Positions 1 through 10,772 are shown, numbered from the stretch's first letter. The stretch is 64,000 nucleotides of DNA from Lactobacillus iners DSM 13335 (GCF_000160875.1 NZ_GG700811.1:124001-188000), one strand, 5' to 3'. Translations and numbers: made by a program. The notes: generated from the sequence alone by a model not told the origin.

Positions 1-222
1 GACGACATGTTTTAAGCCATTATACTCTGCAGGTGCAGTTAAATATGGTCCTTGATATCTTAATGTATCCATCCAAATTCCATCATGATAAGCTTCCACG
101 CTAGTATCAATATTTAATGCATGAATAGGCAAAGCCATCGCATCTTTTCCATAAACTACAGAATGTTCACCAATTAAAATTACTTTTCCATGAGTTTTTA
201 CTACTACTTTTCTTTTATTCAT
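1..222 (-). CDS. mvk: Mevalonate kinase, N-terminal part (gene runs off the window)
   Basis: The first 74 codons are visible, starting with ATG at 222-220 and running leftward out of the window. The N-terminus carries the GHMP-kinase signature GKVILIGEHSVVYG at about residues 12-25, where mevalonate kinases have their first conserved strand and substrate loop. The enzyme phosphorylates mevalonate with ATP in the mevalonate route to isoprenoids, which lactobacilli use for undecaprenyl carriers. An AAAGGTGA ribosome-binding site lies upstream of the ATG. The gene is divergent from rexB, with 68 bp between the two starts. Catalytic residues further on cannot be seen here; a related GHMP kinase such as phosphomevalonate kinase is the only realistic alternative, and the GEHSVVYG form favours mevalonate kinase. 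Confidence 0.88.
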   Translation of the reverse strand, partial: MNKRKVVVKTHGKVILIGEHSVVYGKDAMALPIHALNIDTSVEAYHDGIWMDTLRYQGPYLTAPAEYNGLKHVV

Positions 223-290
223 AATTTTTATATATTCACCTTTCTATAAGCAAAGTATATGCTAAAATACCGAATGAGGAGATTAAATAT

Positions 291-3200
291 ATGATAAATA
301 TAATAACTAGTACACAGGCATATGATTTACAAAATGAAATTTTAAATATGGCTGTAAAGACATATCTAAATAATAAAACCAAAAAGACATTTGTTATTGT
401 ACCAAATCATGTTAAGTTTACAACAGAAATAGATACTTTGAAAAAAATAGCTAACATCAATAAGCAAGATAGCGTATCAGTAACAAATTTACAAGTATTA
501 TCCTTTTCACGACTTGCTTGGTATTTTTTGCGTAATCAAAAAATAGCTTTACCAGAAATCATTGATGATGCTACTAGCTTAATGATTTTAGAAAAGATAG
601 TCAAAAATAAAAAAGATGAATTACTACTCTTCAATAATTCTAATAATGGTAGTTTGAAGCAAATTTATGAGTCAATTATTTTAATTCATCAAGGAAATGT
701 AGATTTGAATTCTATTAGTCATGAAGCAGTCACTGAAGAGACGAGTAGGAAATTACATGACTTACAAATAATATATGACGAATTTATCCAGATGCTTGGT
801 GATCATTTTACTACCAAAGATGGTATTCAATTAATATTAAAGACAGTAATGAACAAAAAGTTGTCAATTGATAATATGAATTTCTTTTTCTGCGGTTTTT
901 CATATTTTTCATTATCAGAATTAAATATTGTCAAAATAATAGCTAAAAAAGCCCACTTGAGTGTATTTGCTTTCAAAACAAAGGATGCTCAAATTAATGA
1001 TAAAGTGATGGAAGGCGATTATGATTACATCGTTCAAAGTACTATTGCTAAGTTAATTAATTTTTTTAACGTAAACTCATTAAAATTTTCTACTAAAGAA
1101 TATGGTTATAATATCAATTTAAATAATAAGGAAAAACTCAATGCTATTTGGACTGGAAATATTCCGCAACAAGGATTGGATTTAACAAACTATGTGCATT
1201 TAATTAAAGCTGATTCACGTTATGCAGAAATTAATTTTGTAGCTCAGACTATTTATCAGCAAGTTGTCTTTAATCATTACCGATATAAAGACTTTTTGGT
1301 TTTAGCACCTAATTTAAGTGAATATGAAACATATTTAACGCCAATTTTTAGCCAAAACAATATTTCAATGTTTAATGACTTACAAAAGCAAATGAAATTT
1401 CATCCCTTAGTGGTTATGATTGAAAATATTGCTGATATTAATGATATGGGATTTAAAACACAAGATATAATAACTATATTGAAGACAAGGCTGTTAATTC
1501 CAGAATGGTATACAGATGATATAAAATTTATAGCTGATGTTGATTTATTAGAAAATTTTGTTTTAGCTCATAATATCAACCATCAATTATGGAAAAAGAG
1601 TTTTTATGACTTTGTTGACAATAATATCAGTCATTTAGACCAAATCAATGAAAAAGTTGAAAAGTTAGATAAATTAAGACAATTCATCATTGAAAATATA
1701 GATAATTTGATTACTCAATTACATAAACTTACCAATGTACAAGAAGCTGTGACATTATTTTGGAACTTTTTATTAAAGAACAAAATAAATAAAAAACTCG
1801 AAAAATGGCGTAATACTGCTATTAACAACGGAGATTTGCAACTTGCTCAACAGCCTGAACAAATCTGGGCACTTTTGAACAAGCTACTGAAAGACTACGT
1901 TTTGATTGCCGAAGAATTTAATACTGAGAATTTTTTTGATATTCTTATTTCAGGATTTAGTGAAGCTAACTTTTCTCAAATACCATCAGTTTTGGATGCA
2001 GTAACAGTTTCAGAAATTGGAATGGTGCAAAATAATTCATTCAAACAGGTATTTATTATTGGAGCTGTAAATAATTCATTACCTAAAATTCAAAATAAAC
2101 CTGGATTTTTAAATATCGAGAATATTAATGAACTTAATAATTCAATAGCTGATGAGCAACAGTATATTGAGAATAATCAAGAAGTAAACAATTTGGATCA
2201 AACTTATCAATTTGGTGATGTATTAAGTTTAGCTAGTGATGGTGTATATATATCGTACCCAATTATCAATGTATCCAATGAAAAAATGGAAGCTTCGATT
2301 TTTTACCAAGATATTAAAAATACACTTAATCTGACAGAATATGTACAACATGATTTGCCTGAAAATCAACAACAGTTATTATCATTCATTACTACACCTC
2401 AAGCTAGTTTAGGATATATAGTTTATTTAAAAAATAAAACTAATGATGATATTAGTAACTTGCTAGCTTTGACACCATCTAATCAAGCTCTTTTATTTGA
2501 CAATGTCATTCAAGCAAGTTCATTTAAAAATAAGCCTGTTAACTTAACTCCAGCGTTAGCACAAGAACTATATGGCAATAATATCAATATTTCCATTTCT
2601 CAATTAGAGACATTTTATGCTAATTCATATGAATATTTTTTAACTTACGGTCTACATTTACATAAACGTTTTGAAAATGAATTAACAAATATCCAATCAG
2701 GTAACTATTACCATGAAACCATGGATAGATTAGTTAAATATCTAAAGCAGCATAAGTTGGATTTTGCAGAGCTCACTAAAGAAAAAATATCTGTCATTTT
2801 AGCTAATATTCAGGATGAATTAAAAACAAAAGGATCTTATAGAGAATTATTAGGTGATCCCTTTAATGAATTTTTATTTAAGTGCTTAGATAGGACAACA
2901 AAAAAAGTTGTCAATTATTGGCATCAAAATATGTGTCAAACTAAATTTTCCCCATTATATTCTGAATTAAGTTTTGGAAATAAGGAGTATATTGCAGGAT
3001 TATCATACCAATTTATAGACAAACAACAGAAAACACATCATATAAGCCTCAGAGGAAAAATAGATCGAGTAGATCTTTTAAAAGATTGTGATAATGAAAT
3101 CTTACAATTGATTGACTATAAATCATCTGCTAAGAAATTCGATTTTAATTTATTTAAGAACGGAATTTCGATGCAAATGTTGTCATATTTATCAGTTTTG

Positions 3201-3764
3201 CAGGATAATAGTCATATTTTCTCAACTAATCCAGTTAATATATTTGGTGCATTTTATCAAACGATGACACAAAAAGTTGAACATCTAAATAATAAAGCAA
3301 ATATTTCCAGCTCATTTGTTACAAAACGGACACCTGATGAATCAGTTAATAAGCTCAAATATAATGGTTTATTTATTTTGGATGATGATCTTAATATTAG
3401 TCAAATTGATGCTAATTTAGATACACCATCCACATATTCCAAATTATATTCGAATTTAAGAATCAATAAAGACAATAATCTAATTTCTGCGAATGGTATC
3501 AGTCGAAATGATTTCAGTTTACTAGAACGATACAATAAATTATTAATTATTAATGCTGCCAAATCTATTTTAAATGGTGATATCAAATTAAATCCGTACA
3601 AATATGCTGATACAACTCCTCTAACTTTTTCTGACTATAATGATATTTACTTTTTTGATGATATGTTACCAGAAAATAATTACCATCATATTTTAAAGGC
3701 GGATAAAAAAACAATTATCAGTGAGATCGTTGATGAGATAGAAAGGAATAAAACTAATGACTAG
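291..3764 (+). CDS. rexB: ATP-dependent helicase/nuclease subunit B (RexB/AddB)
   Basis: Subunit B of the RexAB (AddAB) double-strand-break repair complex, which resects DNA ends and loads RecA. It has 1157 residues, normal for the family. The C-terminal PD-(D/E)XK nuclease is recognisable: GKIDRVD near residue 922, IDYKSS near 941, and the Gln of the downstream QMLSYL motif near 961. The N-terminus has no Walker A loop, as in other RexB-type subunits. The four cysteines that hold an Fe-S cluster in Bacillus AddB are absent: the first site reads FYANSYEYF near residue 775, and the C-terminal CxxC region reads TPLTFSDYNDIYFF near 1108. The start is supported by GAGGAGA at 276-282. The last 8 bases overlap rexA, so the two are translationally coupled. 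Confidence 0.95.
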   Translation: MINIITSTQAYDLQNEILNMAVKTYLNNKTKKTFVIVPNHVKFTTEIDTLKKIANINKQDSVSVTNLQVLSFSRLAWYFLRNQKIALPEIIDDATSLMILEKIVKNKKDELLLFNNSNNGSLKQIYESIILIHQGNVDLNSISHEAVTEETSRKLHDLQIIYDEFIQMLGDHFTTKDGIQLILKTVMNKKLSIDNMNFFFCGFSYFSLSELNIVKIIAKKAHLSVFAFKTKDAQINDKVMEGDYDYIVQSTIAKLINFFNVNSLKFSTKEYGYNINLNNKEKLNAIWTGNIPQQGLDLTNYVHLIKADSRYAEINFVAQTIYQQVVFNHYRYKDFLVLAPNLSEYETYLTPIFSQNNISMFNDLQKQMKFHPLVVMIENIADINDMGFKTQDIITILKTRLLIPEWYTDDIKFIADVDLLENFVLAHNINHQLWKKSFYDFVDNNISHLDQINEKVEKLDKLRQFIIENIDNLITQLHKLTNVQEAVTLFWNFLLKNKINKKLEKWRNTAINNGDLQLAQQPEQIWALLNKLLKDYVLIAEEFNTENFFDILISGFSEANFSQIPSVLDAVTVSEIGMVQNNSFKQVFIIGAVNNSLPKIQNKPGFLNIENINELNNSIADEQQYIENNQEVNNLDQTYQFGDVLSLASDGVYISYPIINVSNEKMEASIFYQDIKNTLNLTEYVQHDLPENQQQLLSFITTPQASLGYIVYLKNKTNDDISNLLALTPSNQALLFDNVIQASSFKNKPVNLTPALAQELYGNNINISISQLETFYANSYEYFLTYGLHLHKRFENELTNIQSGNYYHETMDRLVKYLKQHKLDFAELTKEKISVILANIQDELKTKGSYRELLGDPFNEFLFKCLDRTTKKVVNYWHQNMCQTKFSPLYSELSFGNKEYIAGLSYQFIDKQQKTHHISLRGKIDRVDLLKDCDNEILQLIDYKSSAKKFDFNLFKNGISMQMLSYLSVLQDNSHIFSTNPVNIFGAFYQTMTQKVEHLNNKANISSSFVTKRTPDESVNKLKYNGLFILDDDLNISQIDANLDTPSTYSKLYSNLRINKDNNLISANGISRNDFSLLERYNKLLIINAAKSILNGDIKLNPYKYADTTPLTFSDYNDIYFFDDMLPENNYHHILKADKKTIISEIVDEIERNKTND

Positions 3765-6700
3765 TTTTACAAAAGAACAAGAAAAAGCCATTTATGACAG
3801 TAATATCGATATTTTGGTATCAGCATCAGCAGGATCAGGTAAGACTACAGTTCTAGTTGAACGAGTAATTGAAAAAATATTACACCATCAATCTATAGAA
3901 AACTTATTAATCATTACATTTACTAAAGCTGCGGCTAGTGAAATGAAATTGAGAATAAAAAATGCTATCAAAAATAAAATTAAAGAACAACCAGATAATT
4001 TGTTCTTAAAACAACAATTAGCCAAAGTAGATATTGCAAATATTTCGACTATAGATTCTTTTTGCCTAGAAGTAATACGTAAATTTTATTATGTAATTAA
4101 TTTAGATCCTAATTTTTCAATAATGACCGATGATACGCAATTATCCTTACTAAAAGAAAAGGCTTTATTGAATACAGAAAAATATTTTTTTGAAAATAAG
4201 GATCAAGAATTCATAGATTTTTATAATAACTTTGCAGGAGATAGAGAAGTTGAGGCGGCAAGATCAATGCTCTTAGAACTATATTATGTCACCTTAGCTC
4301 AACCAAACTATGAAGCATTTTTAAAGAGATTAGATTTTTTCTATCAAATAGATATCAATAAAAATGACATTATTTCTTCCAACTTGTGGCAAGAAAAAAT
4401 TAAGCCATTGCTTTTGACAAATTTGCAAAATATTATCAATAAAATTAGCCAGTACATAACTGAGGCGGAACATAATTTTAGTGATTTGAATAAGTTAATC
4501 GAGCAATTAAATCTGTTCATGAAATCACTTAACTATTTGCTTGCAGGTATTGAGCAAAATTTAAATTATGATGAAATTAGATCAAGGTTTAGTAATTGTA
4601 ATTTCGTAGGTCGTTTAAGACGAAGCTCTAACTGGGATGAATCATCTACAAATTTATATCAAGAAATTTCTGAATTCAAAGCTAAGTGTCAAGATCAATT
4701 AAAAAAACTCTTTGCTAGTTTTTTTATAACGGATGAAAAAGAACAACTAGAACTTTTAGCAAAAGCTCAAAAATTAGTTAAGACCATTTCTAAAGTAGAA
4801 CTTACATTTATTAATGAATTTGGCAAATTAAAGCGAAAAAATAATATCATTGATTTCAATGATATGGAACAATTCGCGTATAAAATTTTAACTTCTAATT
4901 CAAATAATTCAGATTTAGCACGAAGTTATTACCAAAATAAATTTTCAGAAATTCTCGTTGATGAATACCAGGATGTTAACGAATTACAAGAGCAAATTAT
5001 TCAAGTTATCAAAGAAAAAGGTAAAAACAATTTATTTATGGTAGGGGATGTAAAGCAATCTATTTATGGATTTAGACAAGCTCAACCTCATTTGTTTTTG
5101 CAAAAATATCATCAATTTAGCAATGAAGTACAAAGTGAACGTATCATTTTGTCTGACAATTTTCGCTCAAGTAAAAATGTTACACAAATAGTTAATAATA
5201 TTTTTGATGCATTACTGACTGAGAACTTTGGTGGAATCAATTACCAAAAAGAAGGTCGCCTACAATATGGTGCTACATATTATCCTGATGATTTGGGAAC
5301 ATCTACAGAATTTATTTTTTCAACTTCAAATGATGATAAACCATCAATTGCTGATGAGGAGGAAGAAGTTAATGATCTTGATGAAATAAATTTAGTAATT
5401 ACTAGAATCAAAAAATTATTTAAAGATGATTATCAAGTATATGATGTCCATTCCAAATTAAAGCGATCAATCAAATTTTCTGATATAGCTATATTAACAA
5501 GGACTAAGAGTGAAAATTTGAAGCTCTTTCAAGCTTTTGCCAATGCTAAATTACCACTGTTTGTTAGTGATATTCAGAATTATTTTAAAGCGTTTGAATT
5601 GGTTATAATTACTAACTATCTAAAAATAATTGATAACCCTCAGCAAGATATACCATTAGTTTCTGTGATGCGATCACCACTATATGGTTTTACAGAGCCT
5701 GAATTTGCAAAAATCAGAATTGCCTCACGATCAACTTCTTTTTATGATGCTATTATTAATTATATTCAAACCTCTGATGATGAATTAAGCATTAAGTGCA
5801 ACAATTTTATCAATGAACTATCACACTTTAGAAATTTTTCGATTGATCATAGAATTTCTGAATTAATATGCGATATTTTTCAAAATACACATATTATCGA
5901 ACTAGTTTCTGGGATGGTAAATGGGCCACAACGTCGGGTTAATTTGGAATCACTTTATGAAAGGGCACAAGCCTTTGAAACATCAGGCTTTAAAGGTTTA
6001 TACCAATTTATTAATTTCATTAAAAGAATGCAAAAAAATAAATACGATTTTTCGCAACCTTTATCAAGCAAAGATGCTCAAGATGCCATTAAATTGATGA
6101 CGATACATGGATCAAAAGGTTTGGAATTTCCAATTGTATTTTTAATAGGTCTCAATCATAAATATCAACAAGCAGATACCACTAATAATTACGTAATTAC
6201 AACTAAAAGTGGCTTAGGATTAACTATAACTACAGCAGATTATAGAATTGATTCCTTAGTTAAGAGCTACTGTAATTTTGAAAAAAAATTGCAGAATTTA
6301 GAAGAAGAAATTCGAATTTTATACGTCGGATTGACCCGTGCTAAACAAAAGTTAATTATGGTATCTACAATGGCTAATGAAAATATAATACCTGATTTTC
6401 AAAATAAATTAGATGCTCATAACCAGCTACCTTTTATTGATAAAAGTAATGCTATATCACCTATGTCATTTTTAGGACCTGAATTATTTGCTAATCAAGT
6501 TAATACTTTATGCTTAAGCGATATTGATAGGGAACTTGATAAAGAAGATAAAGTACACTATATCCAAGTTATGCAATTAAAGTCACAAGCAAGTGTTAAG
6601 ATATCAAATCAGTCTCGTTCTGATCTTAGTGATAAATTATTGGCTACTGTAAAAACACTTTATAATTTTAATTATCCTTTTCAAGCTGCTACTACAACTA

Positions 6701-7377
6701 CATCATATCAAGCAGTTTCTGAAATCAAAAAAGCCTTTGAATATCCTAATGATAAAGAATCGGATAATTCCAAATTGATTAATTCTGCAAATAAATATTT
6801 AATGCCAATAAGTGATCAGCCTGCGTTTTTAAAGAAAGCCAATTTTACAGGAGCTGAAATTGGAACAGCTATGCATTTGTTATTACAGTATTATGATTAT
6901 ACAATAGAGTATAGCCCCACAAATGTAGATGACTTAATTGAAAATTTAGTCTTACAAAATAAATTAAATCCTGATATCATCCCTCATCTTTCTAAACATG
7001 ATATTAATTGGTTCGTAACTTCAAATTTTGCTAAAGCATTTTGGGAAAAAAGCGATAATTTATATCGAGAAATAGAATTTTCTAGTTTGATATCTGCTAA
7101 TAATTTATTTCATAATTTTAATGACGTTAATGATAAAATACTGGTTCATGGTACGATTGATGGATATTTTATAGATGATGATGGTATTATTTTATTCGAC
7201 TATAAAACAGATTTTGTAGATAGATCCAATTTGGAACTAGCTATTAATAATCTTAAGAAAAAATATGCTGGTCAATTAAGTTTATATGCCTCAGCATTAA
7301 ACAATTTATCAGATAAAAAAGTTAAAGCGAAATATTTGATTTTATTAAGTATAAACAAAATAGTGAAAGTTGATTAA
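3757..7377 (+). CDS. rexA: ATP-dependent helicase/nuclease subunit A (RexA/AddA)
   Basis: UvrD-like superfamily 1 helicase with a C-terminal nuclease, partner of RexB in end resection. It has 1206 residues. Walker A is SASAGSGKTT near residue 22, motif II is DEYQD near 402, motif III GDVKQSIYGFR near 430, and motif VI LYVGLTRAKQ near 855. The nuclease signature HGTIDGYF...LFDYKTDF lies near residues 1130-1152, so the second nuclease also looks intact. The ATG at 3757 lies inside the end of rexB, and the ribosome-binding site AGAAAGGAA is in the rexB coding sequence. dinG follows 23 bases after the stop, suggesting one repair operon. Nothing looks truncated or frameshifted. Confidence 0.96.
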   Translation: MTSFTKEQEKAIYDSNIDILVSASAGSGKTTVLVERVIEKILHHQSIENLLIITFTKAAASEMKLRIKNAIKNKIKEQPDNLFLKQQLAKVDIANISTIDSFCLEVIRKFYYVINLDPNFSIMTDDTQLSLLKEKALLNTEKYFFENKDQEFIDFYNNFAGDREVEAARSMLLELYYVTLAQPNYEAFLKRLDFFYQIDINKNDIISSNLWQEKIKPLLLTNLQNIINKISQYITEAEHNFSDLNKLIEQLNLFMKSLNYLLAGIEQNLNYDEIRSRFSNCNFVGRLRRSSNWDESSTNLYQEISEFKAKCQDQLKKLFASFFITDEKEQLELLAKAQKLVKTISKVELTFINEFGKLKRKNNIIDFNDMEQFAYKILTSNSNNSDLARSYYQNKFSEILVDEYQDVNELQEQIIQVIKEKGKNNLFMVGDVKQSIYGFRQAQPHLFLQKYHQFSNEVQSERIILSDNFRSSKNVTQIVNNIFDALLTENFGGINYQKEGRLQYGATYYPDDLGTSTEFIFSTSNDDKPSIADEEEEVNDLDEINLVITRIKKLFKDDYQVYDVHSKLKRSIKFSDIAILTRTKSENLKLFQAFANAKLPLFVSDIQNYFKAFELVIITNYLKIIDNPQQDIPLVSVMRSPLYGFTEPEFAKIRIASRSTSFYDAIINYIQTSDDELSIKCNNFINELSHFRNFSIDHRISELICDIFQNTHIIELVSGMVNGPQRRVNLESLYERAQAFETSGFKGLYQFINFIKRMQKNKYDFSQPLSSKDAQDAIKLMTIHGSKGLEFPIVFLIGLNHKYQQADTTNNYVITTKSGLGLTITTADYRIDSLVKSYCNFEKKLQNLEEEIRILYVGLTRAKQKLIMVSTMANENIIPDFQNKLDAHNQLPFIDKSNAISPMSFLGPELFANQVNTLCLSDIDRELDKEDKVHYIQVMQLKSQASVKISNQSRSDLSDKLLATVKTLYNFNYPFQAATTTTSYQAVSEIKKAFEYPNDKESDNSKLINSANKYLMPISDQPAFLKKANFTGAEIGTAMHLLLQYYDYTIEYSPTNVDDLIENLVLQNKLNPDIIPHLSKHDINWFVTSNFAKAFWEKSDNLYREIEFSSLISANNLFHNFNDVNDKILVHGTIDGYFIDDDGIILFDYKTDFVDRSNLELAINNLKKKYAGQLSLYASALNNLSDKKVKAKYLILLSINKIVKVD

Positions 7378-7400
7378 GTCTTTAGGGAGGAATGGATATA

Positions 7401-10202
7401 ATGGTGAGTAGAGCATTCGAACATGATGTTTTTGCTGTAGTGGATCTTGAAACTACTGGCACTCAAATTAAACAACACGATCGAATTATTCAATTTGGGT
7501 GTGCGATTATTAAAGATAGAAAAATAACAAAAACATATTCTTTTTTAATAAATCCTGAAAAGACCATTCCTCGAGCTGTAGAAAATTTAACTGGTATTAG
7601 TAACCAAGAAGCATCTAAAGCACAGACATTTTCTTTTTATGCAAAAAAAATTCAAGAAATATTGGAAAATACAATCTTTGTAGCTCACAATATTAACTTT
7701 GACTTACCTTTTCTAAATTATGAACTAATAAACGCAGGCTTATCACCATTTGCTGGAAAAGCTATTGATACAGTTGAATTAGCACAAATTGCTTTTCCAA
7801 CAATACCATCCTATAAGTTGCAAGATATAACTAATACTTTACATATTAAACATGCTAATCCACATAGAGCTGATTCTGATGCACTAGTAACAGCCAAAAT
7901 GCTATTAAAGATAATTGAGAAAATAGAAATGTTGCCCACTGCAACTTTGAATTCATTGACTTCTATGTCAAGAGGATTATTGAGAAACACATATTATATA
8001 TTTTCACAAGTTAGTACTTATGCTCGTCAAGAAAAGCGACCATTAAATAATGACCTTATCCAAATAAAAAATATCGTAATTAAAAAACAAGATAAGATTT
8101 TAGGAAAAGAAAAAGTTAAAAATATAGCATTTCCTAAAAGTGATCTTGAAAAAAGAAAACTATTTAAACATTTCATCAAATTTAGGAGAGGTCAAGTGTC
8201 TCTAATTAATCGAATACATGAATTCGTTATCAATGATAGTGAAAATAACTTGATAGTAGAAGCTCCTAGTGGTAGTGGAAAAACTTTTGCGTATTTAATG
8301 GCCTTTGCATATAATCTATATTCAAGTCGAAAGTTAGTAATTGCTGTTCCAACTAAAATCTTACAAAGACAACTGATTTCGCAAGAAATTAAGCAACTAC
8401 TAAAGATCACAAATTTAGATTTGAACGCTGAAGAAGTGAAGTCTAGTAGACACTATTTAGATTTAGATGGTTTTTTCAATTCTATTTATCAAACAAGTAG
8501 TGATAGACAGACATTAATATTACAAATGTCAATATTAGTTTGGCTAACTAGCACTGAAACTGGTGATTTAGATGAATTACAATTAACTAATTATGATGCT
8601 CAAATCTTTAATCAAATTACACACCCTGGGGATGCAAGAGTAGGTACCACTTTTTCTGATTACGATTTTTGGAATCTGGTACGTTCTAAACAAGAACAAG
8701 CTGATATTTTAGTGACTAATCATGCATATTTGGCCAATAATTACAGTGATTCAATCTGGGGACAAAATCCTTTTTTGGTAATTGATGAAGCACACAGATT
8801 TATTGATAATTTTAACAATTCTCGTAGCAATAGCCTCCAATTCGAATCTTTTTGGGGTGCATGTACCCATCTGCAAAATATTTTATTTTATGATAAAAAT
8901 TGTATTGATAATCGTTTTAGCAATGATTCACGATATAACATTTATTTAGAAAATCTTAAATATGCAATTGTTGATTTAATCCATCAAATCAATCAAATAC
9001 AGACCGAATTATTTGCTAGGATAGCTTACAGCCAATCTAGAGTAGATAAAGGTAATAATCGGGTAGATGTGATATTTAATGGTAGTGAGTTATTTTCAGA
9101 TGTAGCAACATTTAAACGGTTATTTAATTTATTGCAAAACAAAATAGAAGTGGTTAGAAAAAATACTAATGAAATATTATTTTTGTTATATGAACAAGAA
9201 AATAATATTGTAAATACTGATGAAGCAAATATTTTAGAATTACAAGAATCAATTGACCGCTTTGACTATTATTCTGAACAAATATATATATTACTTGATC
9301 AATTAAATACGAAACTATCTTTGGAAGAAGAAGGCTATGTTTTACAAATTAGCAATATAAATGATCCATTAACTACTAATATCAACTGGTTAATGGTTAA
9401 TTCAGTATCTGAAATCAGCTTATTGTATTCTTATTTTACAAAGAAGCTATTTATATCTGCTACGATGTCTCAAAATAATAATTTTGATTACATTAAACAA
9501 GACCTATTTTTAGCAAATGATACTAATTCTTATTTAGCAAAGAATACCTTTGATTTTAGCAAAAGGTTAAATATTATCGGATTAAAAGATTCGCAAGTAG
9601 CTAGTGATCCAAATTCAGCGGAATTTACTGATTTTATCGCTAAATTTATTGCACACTCAGTTCAAAAAATGGATCATATCCTTGTATTATTTACTAATTT
9701 AGATACAATCAAAGAAGTATTTCTGCAAATCCAAACAGCAAATGAACTTAAAGATTTTGAAATTTTAGCACAAGGATTAACAGGATCTAATGAAAGACTA
9801 GCAAAACGATTTTCTATTGCCAAACGTTCCATTCTTTTGGGTGCTAATAGTTTTTGGGAAGGGATAGATTTCAAAAATTGTAATATCAATCTAGTGGTTG
9901 TTACTAAATTGCCTTTCGAATCTCCTGATCAGGCCGATATAAAATTACGTGAGCAAAAATTAAGAAATATCATGACACCTTCTCAGATTTTCGAAAATAG
10001 TACTTTACCACGAGCTATTATCAGATTTAAACAGGGGTGTGGCAGATTAATCAGAAATGAGTATGACAAAGGCACTTTAGTTATATTGGATCAACGTTTA
10101 TGGTTAAAAAATTATGGAATAAAATTTGTAGAAAACGTACCAGTTACTGTAGAATACAAGACATTTAAAGATTTACAGAAGGCTTTGAGCAAAGATAAAT
10201 GA
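7401..10202 (+). CDS. dinG: DinG-family helicase fused to a DnaQ-type 3'-5' exonuclease
   Basis: 933 residues in two parts. Residues 5-180 form a DEDDh exonuclease: VVDLETTG, then VAHNINFDLPFL, then HRADSDA. The rest is an XPD/DinG-type superfamily 2 helicase: Walker A EAPSGSGKT near 288, DEAH in VIDEAHRF near 460, GANSFWEGIDF near 814 and the motif VI region QGCGRLIRN near 879. The Fe-S cysteines of E. coli DinG are absent, as is usual in Firmicutes. Start choice: an ATG at 7392 sits one base after the AGGGAGG site (7384-7390) and cannot use it, whereas the in-frame ATG at 7401 lies 10 bases away, so 7401 is preferred. The gene follows rexA closely and overlaps the next gene by four bases. 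Confidence 0.93.
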   Translation: MVSRAFEHDVFAVVDLETTGTQIKQHDRIIQFGCAIIKDRKITKTYSFLINPEKTIPRAVENLTGISNQEASKAQTFSFYAKKIQEILENTIFVAHNINFDLPFLNYELINAGLSPFAGKAIDTVELAQIAFPTIPSYKLQDITNTLHIKHANPHRADSDALVTAKMLLKIIEKIEMLPTATLNSLTSMSRGLLRNTYYIFSQVSTYARQEKRPLNNDLIQIKNIVIKKQDKILGKEKVKNIAFPKSDLEKRKLFKHFIKFRRGQVSLINRIHEFVINDSENNLIVEAPSGSGKTFAYLMAFAYNLYSSRKLVIAVPTKILQRQLISQEIKQLLKITNLDLNAEEVKSSRHYLDLDGFFNSIYQTSSDRQTLILQMSILVWLTSTETGDLDELQLTNYDAQIFNQITHPGDARVGTTFSDYDFWNLVRSKQEQADILVTNHAYLANNYSDSIWGQNPFLVIDEAHRFIDNFNNSRSNSLQFESFWGACTHLQNILFYDKNCIDNRFSNDSRYNIYLENLKYAIVDLIHQINQIQTELFARIAYSQSRVDKGNNRVDVIFNGSELFSDVATFKRLFNLLQNKIEVVRKNTNEILFLLYEQENNIVNTDEANILELQESIDRFDYYSEQIYILLDQLNTKLSLEEEGYVLQISNINDPLTTNINWLMVNSVSEISLLYSYFTKKLFISATMSQNNNFDYIKQDLFLANDTNSYLAKNTFDFSKRLNIIGLKDSQVASDPNSAEFTDFIAKFIAHSVQKMDHILVLFTNLDTIKEVFLQIQTANELKDFEILAQGLTGSNERLAKRFSIAKRSILLGANSFWEGIDFKNCNINLVVVTKLPFESPDQADIKLREQKLRNIMTPSQIFENSTLPRAIIRFKQGCGRLIRNEYDKGTLVILDQRLWLKNYGIKFVENVPVTVEYKTFKDLQKALSKDK

Positions 10203-10702
10203 TAAATAAAATCGATATTAAATTTAAAATTAAAAAAGCAATTATTATATGCATCAGTACATTGTTATTAATTAGTTTAATAACATGCTTATTCTTTTTT
10301 ATTAGTGGACATTCTAAGCGAAAAGCTGCCCAAAATGCTATTAAAATAGCATTAAATAAAACACCGATTACTAAAATAGATGAAGTTTATCATTTAAGTA
10401 GAGATATTACTAGCGATAGCGTATCGGGTAGAGATAAACATAATCATCGCTATTATTTTGTATATATTCCATCGAAAAAGAAAGCATATTATTATTCAGC
10501 AAAAGAGGGGATGAATAAAGCAAAAATATCCTCATTATTTGAGTATTTACATCCTAATCAAAATACGTATAAAATAAACTTTGGCTGGTATAAGGACTTA
10601 CCAGTTTGGGAAATATCATATAAAAAAAATAATGGTAATTATGGCTATGCAATATATAGCTTTAAGACTGGTAAGGAAATTTTTTTCGTTGACAATATAT
10701 AA
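10199..10702 (+). CDS. YpmB-like membrane-anchored protein (DUF5590)
   Basis: 167 residues. A hydrophobic segment at about residues 14-36 (IIICISTLLLISLITCLFFF) is flanked by lysines, giving a single-pass protein with a large outside domain. The outside part resembles the PepSY-like/DUF5590 fold of Bacillus YpmB. The assignment rests mainly on position: ypmB lies between dinG and asnS in Bacillus and lactobacilli, as here, although the aspB gene usually found before asnS is missing. The start ATG overlaps the dinG stop in an ATGA junction, so it is probably expressed by coupling. No catalytic residues are apparent and the role is unknown. A perfect TTGACA at the end of the gene has no partner -10 at suitable distance. 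Confidence 0.7.
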   Translation: MINKIDIKFKIKKAIIICISTLLLISLITCLFFFISGHSKRKAAQNAIKIALNKTPITKIDEVYHLSRDITSDSVSGRDKHNHRYYFVYIPSKKKAYYYSAKEGMNKAKISSLFEYLHPNQNTYKINFGWYKDLPVWEISYKKNNGNYGYAIYSFKTGKEIFFVDNI

Positions 10703-10714
10703 ACGATATTTTTC

Positions 10715-10743
10715 TTAACTTTAATTAATATTTTAAGTATAAT
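10715..10743 (+). promoter_or_regulatory. Predicted sigma-A promoter of asnS
   Basis: TTAACT at 10715-10720 (-35) and a perfect TATAAT at 10738-10743 (-10) are separated by 17 bases. Transcription would start near 10750, leaving a leader of about 23 bases. That leaves no room for a T-box or other tRNA-sensing leader before asnS. Confidence 0.65.
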
Positions 10744-10772
10744 AGTTATAGTATATTCAAAAAGGTTGGTTA

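Noticed and set aside
8400..8780. Absence of Fe-S cysteines in DinG as a further sign of iron avoidance
   Set aside because: Firmicute DinG proteins commonly lack this cluster, so the absence is not informative.
10703..10772. T-box leader before asnS
   Set aside because: Only about 23 bases lie between the predicted transcription start and the ATG, too short for a T-box.
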